Source: Flavobacteriales bacterium
Lineage (GTDB): Bacteria; Bacteroidota; Bacteroidia; Flavobacteriales; Flavobacteriaceae
Direction: 5' to 3'
Length of the DNA stretch: 9,104 nt
Assembly (NCBI GenBank): GCA_015494775.1
Contig: WGAP01000065.1
Span: 1 to 9,104, forward strand
Under the pieces are notes generated by a model. The model was given only the letters and a program-made list of their open reading frames with translations, did no database searches and was not told the DNA's origin. Positions within the stretch are counted from its first letter, which is position 1; every line of letters begins with the position of its first letter. The position numbers and the translations under genes are program-made. Positions 1 through 5,366 of this stretch are shown in pieces.

Positions 1-2
1 GA

Positions 3-39
3 CAATCCTCGCCATAGCTACGGCTATGCCTTCGGATTG
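3..39. repeat. Imperfect hairpin at the left edge
   Basis: An outer stem CAATCC (3-8) pairs with GGATTG (34-39), and an inner stem CATAGC (13-18) pairs with GCTATG (23-28) around a TACG loop; the linkers between the stems are unpaired. It lies outside any gene and its flanks may continue beyond the window. Similar CATAGC..GCTATG hairpins are, from memory and unverified, frequent as dispersed repeats or transposon-linked elements in Bacteroidetes genomes. Whether it is a transposon end, a REP-like repeat or a terminator cannot be told here. Confidence 0.45.
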
Positions 40-109
40 CCGGCTTTGTTCTCGACAAAAATAACTTCGATTTATCCGACATTTTATGCTTGCTGCAACG
101 CGTGAGGAA

Positions 110-345
110 CTGCAAGCGGGAGGCCGCTCCGCCGGCCGACGCGCTTGCAGCGGCCCCGCCGCGGCGCGCGGCAGCGCGCCGGGCGGATGGCCGGACGTAA
201 ACCTTTGAAAATCAACAGAACGCCCTGCCCCGCGGCAAAGCCGCGGGGCAGGGCGCCAACCAATTCGTTCCAACGTCCGGCCATCCGCCGCGGGCATTCG
301 CCCGCCGGCGGGGCCCCGAACGTGGGCGGCCGGGCGCCCTACCCC
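110..345. repeat. GC-rich block of nested palindromes downstream of cas2
   Basis: This gene-free stretch is far richer in G+C than the flanking genes and is built almost wholly of inverted repeats. In order: a 9-bp stem 110-118/142-150; a 7-bp stem 163-169/174-180 with a 4-base loop; a large hairpin whose outer arms are a perfect 17-bp inverted repeat (182-198/273-289) and whose centre is a perfect 16-bp stem 221-236/240-255 around AAA; a 6-bp stem 290-295/300-305; and a 10-bp self-palindrome at 302-311. The architecture resembles a REP/BIME- or MITE-like extragenic palindromic element. It begins only a few bases after the cas2 stop, so it may also act as a transcription end, although no T-run follows. 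No CRISPR-type direct repeats are visible. Short open frames across it look spurious. Confidence 0.6.
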
Positions 346-347
346 AC

Positions 348-677
348 CTAAAACAACTCCAATTGTAAGGGCGGCGGCTCCTTGGGCTCGATTTCCTTGC
401 CCCAATAGTTTTTCATAAATCCAAACTGTTTGTCGGTAACCCGCAGGATGCTCACCCGCCCTTTGGGGGGCAAAAAGGTTTTTACGCGACGCTCGTGGGC
501 ATCGGCCGCCTGACTGCTGGCCGCGTGGCGAATATAGACCGAATATTGAAACATGCTAAAACCGCTTTTGATAAGATTCTTGCGGAAATTGGCCGCGTTT
601 TTGCGGTCGCGCTTGGTGTCGGTCGGAAGGTCGAAAAACACAAATACCCACATGATACGGTAGCCGTTTAGTTCCAT
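348..677 (-). CDS. cas2: CRISPR-associated endonuclease Cas2, type II-C-like
   Basis: Cas2 is the small ferredoxin-fold partner that bridges two Cas1 dimers in the spacer-integration complex. The 109-residue protein starts MELNGYRIMWVFVFFDLP, as do type II Cas2 proteins of Bacteroidetes; D16 in FFDLP is the conserved metal-site aspartate. Other family features are RKNLIKSGFSMFQYSVYIRH (about 32-51) and the late VTDKQFG stretch. The ATG at 677 is chosen over a further-upstream in-frame start at 719 because family similarity begins here. The gene overlaps the end of cas1 by 10 bases (668-677), suggesting translational coupling. The last five residues are QLELF, a match to the bacterial sliding-clamp-binding consensus QLxLF (function here is inference). 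The frame is intact. Confidence 0.95.
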   Translation of the reverse strand: MELNGYRIMWVFVFFDLPTDTKRDRKNAANFRKNLIKSGFSMFQYSVYIRHAASSQAADAHERRVKTFLPPKGRVSILRVTDKQFGFMKNYWGKEIEPKEPPPLQLELF

Positions 678-1558
678 AGGTCGGGGAAATAAATTTTCTT
701 TTTCTGTCCGTTGAAACACTGTTGCAACGAAGCCGCCGTGCGGCTGAGATCCACCATCAAAGGGCTTTTTTCGCCATTGGGACGATAAACGGTGCGCGTG
801 AGTATGCTCAGTAATTCCCCTTTGATTTCCTTGGTCAATTCCTGTTGGCCCGGGTATTTTTCCATAATCATCAGCACCCGTTCATCCACAACGGGCCGGA
901 AAGGTTCCATGATGTCGTCGGCCAGGGCAAAACTGTTGTATTGGTTCCGGTGGTGAATGCCCAGGGTATTGAGCAATCCGCTTCCGGCCAAAGCCCGGGC
1001 AACGGCCGCACGCAGAATGGCATAGCCGTAGTTGAGAAAATTGTTGGGAAACTCACCAAAACGCTCCCTGTTGAAGGGTCGTCCGAATATGTTTTGCCAA
1101 TAAAACCGGGCGGCGGCGCCTTCGCGGTTGGTGGTGTCGCCGCTGGCTACCTTGGCGGCAAAACCGCGTAGCGGATGCCGGTGGATGTTGCGACGTTCGA
1201 GCAATTGGGCTTGGTTGAGAATTTTCTTCCTGACGGTTTGTTTCCAAAGGTTTTTCTTCAAGGGTTCCGATGCCTTGATTTGCGCTTGAAAAATTTGCTG
1301 CTGCAAATGATGGCTGTCCAGGTTAAGGAACATGGATACGGGCAAATGCCGGTCGTCGCAAATAATTACGGCGGTATTTTGGCGATTTAGTTCCACCAGG
1401 GCCGGCAAGCTGATATGAATTTGTGGGTGTTCCAAAACCAGAAAACCCAAATCCTCGATGGGAACCGATACTTCGCGCTCTTCGAAAATGATGCGCAACT
1501 GCTGTAAGGCAAGCTTAATCCGTGCCTTTTGCGTGATGAGAATGGTTCTTTTTAGCAT
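668..1558 (-). CDS. cas1: CRISPR-associated integrase Cas1, type II-C-like
   Basis: Cas1 is the metal-dependent integrase that inserts new spacers into a CRISPR array together with Cas2. The 296-residue product starts MLKRTILI and keeps the type II family layout: a beta-rich N-terminal domain with VPIEDLGFLVLEHPQI (about 32-47), then SEPLKKNLWKQTV (97-109), the helical catalytic domain with E146 in NREGAAARFYW, FPNNFLNYGYAILR (170-183), H202/H203 in GIHHRNQYNSF, and D214/D215 in LADDIMEPFRP. The expected Glu-His-Asp metal site is therefore present and the protein should be active. The ATG at 1558 is preferred; a TTG at 1567 would add only three residues (M-Y-A) and lies inside a leader hairpin. 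The gene has no cas9 upstream: an intrinsic terminator and an unrelated gene precede it. It overlaps cas2 by 10 bases. Confidence 0.95.
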   Translation of the reverse strand: MLKRTILITQKARIKLALQQLRIIFEEREVSVPIEDLGFLVLEHPQIHISLPALVELNRQNTAVIICDDRHLPVSMFLNLDSHHLQQQIFQAQIKASEPLKKNLWKQTVRKKILNQAQLLERRNIHRHPLRGFAAKVASGDTTNREGAAARFYWQNIFGRPFNRERFGEFPNNFLNYGYAILRAAVARALAGSGLLNTLGIHHRNQYNSFALADDIMEPFRPVVDERVLMIMEKYPGQQELTKEIKGELLSILTRTVYRPNGEKSPLMVDLSRTAASLQQCFNGQKKKIYFPDLWN

Positions 1559-1599
1559 GGCATACAATTTTTTGTGTTAAAAATTCAAGATGTATGCCA
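1556..1599 (-). promoter_or_regulatory. Hairpin in the cas1 leader reaching the start codon
   Basis: A perfect 9-bp inverted repeat, arms 1558-1566 and 1591-1599, flanks a 24-base spacer that itself contains an A/T inner stem (1567-1572 with 1579-1584, loop of 6). In the cas1 mRNA this gives a two-tier stem-loop whose 3' arm ends on the A of the ATG at 1558-1556, so the bases just before the start codon would be paired. It could restrain cas1-cas2 translation, or as DNA serve as a repressor operator. The pairing is seen; its role is inference. Confidence 0.5.
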
Positions 1600-1660
1600 A
1601 AATAGTATTTTTTAAGAAAAATATTTCCGCCTTGCTTAATAATACCGACCAATCCCGAAT

Positions 1661-1685
1661 AAAAAAGCACCTCAAACGGAGGTGC
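1661..1685 (-). terminator. Intrinsic terminator after the START-like gene
   Basis: Read on the minus strand, GCACCTC pairs with GAGGTGC (1685-1679 with 1673-1667, loop of 5) and is followed directly by six T residues (1666-1661). It lies about 30 bases after the stop of the START-like gene and about 100 bases before the cas1 start, so it should stop read-through into cas1. The plus strand after the hairpin is also AT-rich, but there are no plus-strand genes to end. Confidence 0.85.
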
Positions 1686-1714
1686 AATAATTTATTTTCA
1701 GTGTTAAACCGGCA

Positions 1715-2104
1715 TCAATGCACCCCCAAAATATGCCGCAGGTCTTCGATCATATTTTCCCAGAGCAATTGGGTTTCTTCCTCGCCGTCGTCGGAAAAAT
1801 CGGTTACCAGCAGGGAAACATCGTCGGTCAGGTCATCGACCATGATGCGAAACTCGGTAAAATATTCGGTTTCGTTCCCGTCGGCGTCCAACCATTGGAA
1901 GCGCACGCGTTCGTTCTTTTTTTGACGGGCCATTTTGGCCTTTTCCCTGGTATCGCCCCAAATAAACACATAATTACCGCCCCGGAAAACCACATCGTCG
2001 GCAAACCATTGAGCCAGGGCCGAAGGCGATGTCAGATATTGATACAACATGGACGGCGATACGTTAATCAAATATTCGAACTGATATTTTTGTTTTTTGG
2101 CCAT
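1715..2104 (-). CDS. START-like (AHSA1/SRPBCC-fold) small protein
   Basis: A 129-residue soluble protein starting MAKKQKYQFEYLINVSPSML. The beginning (a beta strand then SPSMLYQYLTSPSALAQWFADDV, about 16-38) followed by alternating strands such as NYVFIWGD and RVRFQWLD and an amphipathic C-terminal helix (ETQLLWENMIEDLRHILG) fits the helix-grip START/SRPBCC fold, and Bacteroidetes commonly carry an uncharacterised START-like protein of this size. Such folds bind lipids or other hydrophobic ligands, or act like Aha1-type co-chaperones; no ligand can be predicted here. The ATG at 2104 is chosen because the family pattern starts there and the upstream extension (start at 2155) runs through AT-rich leader sequence. 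It has its own terminator at 1661-1685 and a 176-base gap upstream, so it is probably a single-gene unit. Confidence 0.75.
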   Translation of the reverse strand: MAKKQKYQFEYLINVSPSMLYQYLTSPSALAQWFADDVVFRGGNYVFIWGDTREKAKMARQKKNERVRFQWLDADGNETEYFTEFRIMVDDLTDDVSLLVTDFSDDGEEETQLLWENMIEDLRHILGVH

Positions 2105-2152
2105 AATTTTTCCGGGTTTCGCGAGCAAATTAAAAAGAATTTTTCGGGAATT

Positions 2153-2172
2153 CAAAAATCAAAGGATTTTTG
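2153..2172 (-). other. 8-bp hairpin in the leader of the START-like gene
   Basis: CAAAAATC (2153-2160) pairs perfectly with GATTTTTG (2165-2172) around the loop AAAG. It lies about 50 bases upstream of the START-like start codon. It has no following T-run on the minus strand, so it is not a terminator; it may be a leader structure or simply a by-product of AT richness. Confidence 0.3.
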
Positions 2173-2198
2173 CGATAAATTTTTAATACAAATATTTG

Positions 2199-2217
2199 AT
2201 TATCAATTTATTATCAA
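2199..2217. repeat. Tandem ATTATCAA 8-mers, 11-base period
   Basis: ATTATCAA occurs at 2199-2206 and again at 2210-2217, about one helical turn apart, in the AT-rich gap upstream of the START-like gene. Paired direct repeats on one DNA face are typical of regulator binding sites, but AT richness makes chance plausible. Confidence 0.25.
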
Positions 2218-2225
2218 ATTATTCC

Positions 2226-2242
2226 TATTGTTTTCAACAATA
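2226..2242 (-). terminator. Weak hairpin after the hydrolase gene
   Basis: TATTGTT (2226-2232) pairs with AACAATA (2236-2242) around a 3-base loop, about 40 bases after the hydrolase stop. This is the only stem-loop close behind the seven-gene run. It is AT-only apart from one pair and is not followed by a T-run on the minus strand, so termination here is only possible, not shown. Confidence 0.2.
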
Positions 2243-2280
2243 TGGAAACCGGGTTTATTTTGAATGATTAATCCAAATGC

Positions 2281-2925
2281 TCAAAATTTCTCGCCTACGG
2301 AAGGTAATGCATCATTAAACCATTCGGCCAAATCGGAAATATTTTGCTCGCTCAGGTAATGGCCCGTAGGATATTCATTGTATTGCGGGTTTATTCCCGC
2401 CCTGCGAAGCCGTTCCACGCTGCTTCGGGCTTTTTCCACGGGAATAACATCGTCATAAAGCCCGTGAGAAACAAAAAAACGGGATTTTTCGGACGGAAAG
2501 GCCAAATCATAAGTTTCGGGTAAAAAGGTGCTCAGGGCGGCCACCAAAGGAAAAGTTGCGGGATTTTCTCCGGCCAACAAATAAGCCATCATTCCACCTT
2601 GGCTAAAACCCAAAAGGGCGGCCTTGTTCCTGCCGAATTGTTCCAATATTTTCTGCAAGCGGGCTTGCAAATCCGTCAGGGCTTGGCGGACATCTTCGGG
2701 GCGGGCATCGATGTTTCCGTCATCGTCCACATGCAGCGGAAACCAGGCATAGCCGCCAAAGGGCGTGTCCAACGGTGCCCGAAGGGCCACGGGATACAAA
2801 CTATCGGGCAAATCGGCGGCCAGCATATAGAGGTCGGCTTCGTTGGCACCATAGCCGTGAAGCATCAACAGCGGCATTTGGCCCGGAACAATGGGCGTGT
2901 CGGGATGAAGGATACGGCCACTCAT
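2281..2925 (-). CDS. Phospholipase/carboxylesterase-family alpha/beta hydrolase
   Basis: A 214-residue alpha/beta hydrolase of the family that includes carboxylesterases and acyl-protein thioesterases, which cleave short or medium acyl esters. Visible features are the oxyanion-loop motif LHGYGANE (22-29), the nucleophile elbow G-F-S-Q-G (106-110, S108), the aspartate in HGLYDDVIP (D158) and the catalytic histidine in GHYLS (H189), so the triad is complete. There is no signal peptide, so the enzyme is probably cytoplasmic; the substrate cannot be predicted. The start is the ATG at 2925, which shares one base with the TGA of the LysM gene (TGATG), indicating termination-reinitiation coupling; an in-frame TTG one codon earlier is unlikely. 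It is the last gene of the run. Confidence 0.88.
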   Translation of the reverse strand: MSGRILHPDTPIVPGQMPLLMLHGYGANEADLYMLAADLPDSLYPVALRAPLDTPFGGYAWFPLHVDDDGNIDARPEDVRQALTDLQARLQKILEQFGRNKAALLGFSQGGMMAYLLAGENPATFPLVAALSTFLPETYDLAFPSEKSRFFVSHGLYDDVIPVEKARSSVERLRRAGINPQYNEYPTGHYLSEQNISDLAEWFNDALPSVGEKF

Positions 2926-5018
2926 CAATCCACTTGTTCGGGCGTCAAATTGCTGTCGATCAAAATAATGTAGGAGGCCGTATTGCGGAAGCCGTTTTGC
3001 GGATTAAATCCGTAGAGGAAAATACGGCTGCTTTGTTCGGTTTTGCCGAAGCGTTTCAATCCGTCGAACAAATTAACGGCATTGGCCCGGCGAAGCACCA
3101 AATCCATCGTGGTATCGAAGCCGTTGAGCAAGGTGGCCGTGGGCAACAAGCCGTATTTCCGGCTGATGTATTGACGCACCCGCGGGTCGGCCAGCAAACG
3201 GTGGCGCGAAGGAAAATGCAGACGTATGGAAGCCATTTGTTTGAGGTCGAATTTGTCCAATGAGCGAAGCTCATCCAGCAAAAAGGTTTCCAGACGGAAT
3301 TCGGCCGAAAGTCCGTCCAAGGCCGAAATCAAATTGGCCACCAACGATTGGTCCCGGGTTACCAAAACAATGCGGTTGAATTTGGCCTTGCTCAATCGCG
3401 CACTTAAATCTTCGATGCGCACCCAATTGCCGTGCTTGGATTTGCGCACTTCCATTTTGTTGAGCGTTCCAAGGCGGGCCATCACCGTGTCGGCGGTGGC
3501 GGCGGACTGTTTGTCGTAGATCACCAGGATTTGGCCGTCGTTGTTCACTTCGTTGACATAAGCCAGCATGTGATTGGCCAGGGAAGCGGAATCGCTTACC
3601 GATTGAACCAGGTTGGGATAACCGGCTTCCTTAAAATCGGGAACCACAATGGGCGTATTGAAATACATCAGGGCTTCGCCCGTTTTGCGGATATTGTCGG
3701 GAAAAACGGGACCGAGGACAAAATCATAGTCCGACAAATCGTTGTTCAAGAGGATTTTTTCGGTTTGCTTGGCATCGGCCTTGGTGTCGAACACATCCAT
3801 CCGGATACGGAAGCCCATGGCTTCCAAGCTGTCTTTGGCGGCACGAATGCCGGCGTAGTAATCGGTTACCTTGTCGCGCAGGAGCGAAAAACAAGCTTTG
3901 CCCGTGCTGTCGGACGCCTTGAATTGATCCAAACGGAAAGGAAGCAACACGGCCATCCGGTAAACGGTGTCTTTGCGGGCGTTTTCCACCAAATTGGTAA
4001 CAAATTCCTTGGGTTTAAGCCGTTTGACAATGCGGATAAACAATGGTGCATTGATGTCGAACACCACTTCGAAATCGGGTTTGGGAATGCGCAAGGTCAT
4101 ACCCGCTTTGAGGCCTTCGGCCAATTGCGGATTGTATTTGAGCAAATCCGAGGTGGTGATGTTGTAGCGCTTGGTCAAGCTGTAAACGGTTTCTTTGGGT
4201 GCCACCTTGTGATAGTAAAAACGGCCGTTGTCGGCGGGTTTTTCGCCCGCTTGGACTTTGCGCGGAATGCGAACGATTTGTCCGACTTTGAGCCCTTCGG
4301 TCAGTTCGGGATTGGCACGGATGAGTTCTTCCTGGCTAATGCCGTATTGTTTACTCAGCCCGAAAACCGTTTCCAAGGGCTGCACCTCGTGGTAAATGAA
4401 TTTTTTGTCATCGCGCGTATGAATTTCGGCGCGGTTTTTGGGCACCACCACTTCCTGGTTTACTTGAAGCGGTTTGCCTTGGATTTCGGGATTGAGCCGT
4501 TCGAGATCTTCCACCGTGATTCCGTGTTCGTAGGCCACACGCCATTTGCCTTCTTTGGGTTTGACCGTGTAGAAAGTGTAGCGGGTGGTGTCGATGCGGC
4601 GGTGCGGGTCGGGAAGGATGGGAATAATGATAATTTGTCCCAATTTGATATTATTGGCCTCGATGCGGTTGACCGCCACAATATCGTCCACAGTGGTGTT
4701 GTATTGACGCGAAATGCTGAAAAGCGTTTCGTTCTCGCCCACGGTGTGGTATTTGAAGCCCACGTAATGTTTTTCGGACTGCAAAGTGTCCAAGGCGGTT
4801 TTTCCGAGCGGAATATTGATTACATCGCCCGGATGAATATTTTCGGAAATGCCCGGATTGTATTTGATAATCTTGTAGGGCGTTACCTTGTATTGCCGCG
4901 CAATGGACATCAGGGTTTCCTTGGGCTTGACGGTGTGTTTGATGATTTGCACATCGTCCTGCGCCCGCAAAACGAAGGCCGCGAGCAAAAGCGTCAATAA
5001 AAATATTCGTCGTAGCAT
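2925..5018 (-). CDS. Secreted five-LysM protein with C-terminal type 1 periplasmic-binding fold
   Basis: A 697-residue exported protein. A signal peptide (MLRRIFLLTLLLAAFVLRAQ, cleavage near 20) is followed by five LysM domains at about 27-70, 90-133, 150-193, 209-252 and 269-312, spaced close to 60 residues and each ending in a G-x(4-6)-IP or VVP-like pattern. LysM binds N-acetylglucosamine in peptidoglycan. After a linker, residues about 353-690 resemble a type 1 periplasmic-binding (ABC substrate-binding-like) domain: YRMAVLLPF, DYYAGIRAAKDSLEAMG (386-402), FVLGPVFP (433-440), VQSVSDSASLANHM (471-484), ILVIYDK, NRIVLVTRD and LLNGFDTTMDL. Such a fold in a wall-binding protein recalls LpoA-like synthase activators, by analogy only. 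The third LysM (KPKEGKWRVAYEHG) is the most divergent. The ATG at 5018 is chosen because the signal peptide starts there; it lies 16 bases after clpS. TGATG overlap with the hydrolase gene follows. Confidence 0.88.
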   Translation of the reverse strand: MLRRIFLLTLLLAAFVLRAQDDVQIIKHTVKPKETLMSIARQYKVTPYKIIKYNPGISENIHPGDVINIPLGKTALDTLQSEKHYVGFKYHTVGENETLFSISRQYNTTVDDIVAVNRIEANNIKLGQIIIIPILPDPHRRIDTTRYTFYTVKPKEGKWRVAYEHGITVEDLERLNPEIQGKPLQVNQEVVVPKNRAEIHTRDDKKFIYHEVQPLETVFGLSKQYGISQEELIRANPELTEGLKVGQIVRIPRKVQAGEKPADNGRFYYHKVAPKETVYSLTKRYNITTSDLLKYNPQLAEGLKAGMTLRIPKPDFEVVFDINAPLFIRIVKRLKPKEFVTNLVENARKDTVYRMAVLLPFRLDQFKASDSTGKACFSLLRDKVTDYYAGIRAAKDSLEAMGFRIRMDVFDTKADAKQTEKILLNNDLSDYDFVLGPVFPDNIRKTGEALMYFNTPIVVPDFKEAGYPNLVQSVSDSASLANHMLAYVNEVNNDGQILVIYDKQSAATADTVMARLGTLNKMEVRKSKHGNWVRIEDLSARLSKAKFNRIVLVTRDQSLVANLISALDGLSAEFRLETFLLDELRSLDKFDLKQMASIRLHFPSRHRLLADPRVRQYISRKYGLLPTATLLNGFDTTMDLVLRRANAVNLFDGLKRFGKTEQSSRIFLYGFNPQNGFRNTASYIILIDSNLTPEQVD

Positions 5019-5034
5019 ATAACGAAACAAAAGG

Positions 5035-5304
5035 TTAAACGATTTCGACGCTAAGCCCTTGTTCGAGCAGCGCGCCGGCAATGGGTTCCAATTCGGTATA
5101 ACTTCCTTCCTTGACCGCGCATTTGCCGCGCAAATGGGTGAGCCACGCGCATTGTTCGGCCTGTTCTTCGGTGTGGCCGCAATATTCCATCAGCATCACA
5201 ATCACGTGTTCGAAGGTATTGAAATCATCATTGAACAATATCAACCTGTGGACCTTTTGGTCTTTGAGTTGTTCGTTATGTTGGGAAAATGTTTGTTCTT
5301 GCAT
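5035..5304 (-). CDS. clpS: ATP-dependent Clp protease adaptor ClpS
   Basis: ClpS recognises N-degron substrates (proteins with bulky hydrophobic N-terminal residues) and delivers them to ClpA-type unfoldases in the cytoplasm. The 89-residue protein has a flexible N-terminal tail (about 1-17), then the core LILFNDDFNTFEHVI (21-35) with N25, D26 and D27 of the alpha-amino pocket, and H57 in THLRGKCAV matching the pocket histidine. F31 sits where E. coli ClpS has its gatekeeper methionine; NTF at this spot is usual for Bacteroidetes as I recall. The ATG at 5304 is used; a TTG at 5337 would add a tail that overlaps a promoter and has no family support. It lies 35 bases after prmA and 16 before the LysM gene, with a consensus promoter directly upstream. 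Confidence 0.93.
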   Translation of the reverse strand: MQEQTFSQHNEQLKDQKVHRLILFNDDFNTFEHVIVMLMEYCGHTEEQAEQCAWLTHLRGKCAVKEGSYTELEPIAGALLEQGLSVEIV

Positions 5305-5334
5305 AACCGGAAAAATTTGCCTTTTTGGGTCAAA

Positions 5335-5366
5335 CAAAATTATATTTTTTTCCCTAGTCTAACAAA
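5335..5366 (-). promoter_or_regulatory. Bacteroidetes-type promoter for clpS
   Basis: On the minus strand TTTG (5366-5363), a 20-base spacer, then TAATTTTG (5342-5335) match the Bacteroidetes primary-sigma pattern TTTG-N(about 19-20)-TAnnTTTG. Transcription would begin near 5328, about 24 bases before the clpS ATG at 5304. The site straddles the prmA stop codon, so clpS and the genes after it may be expressed apart from prmA. The AT-rich setting makes a chance match possible. Confidence 0.55.

Noticed and set aside
1..347. CRISPR array downstream of cas2
   Set aside because: No repeated unit of about 36 or 47 bases with regular spacing is present; the repeats seen are inverted, not direct. 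An array further left cannot be excluded.
84..351. Short open frames on both strands in the GC-rich block
   Set aside because: They are Arg/Pro/Gly/Ala-rich translations of palindromes, lack any fold-like pattern, and arise because stop codons are rare in very GC-rich sequence.
1559..1567. TTG start for Cas1 at 1567
   Set aside because: It adds only M-Y-A before the normal family start MLKRT, and the ATG at 1558 fits the family alignment better.
1600..1660. Consensus promoter for cas1
   Set aside because: The best candidate on the minus strand (TACTATTTTG near 1610) does not fit TAnnTTTG in spacing and no TTTG lies at the right distance upstream.
1718..2263. Plus-strand open frame antisense to the START-like gene
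   Set aside because: It is a shadow frame that also runs through the AT-rich gap; the minus-strand gene has a fold pattern and its own terminator.
3432..5000. Long plus-strand open frame of 522 codons
   Set aside because: It is fully antisense to the LysM gene, whose signal peptide, five LysM domains and C-terminal fold are clear. The antisense protein shows no recognisable domain and simply mirrors the repeats.
5305..5337. TTG start for ClpS at 5337
   Set aside because: It would place the start inside the -7 promoter element and adds residues without family support.
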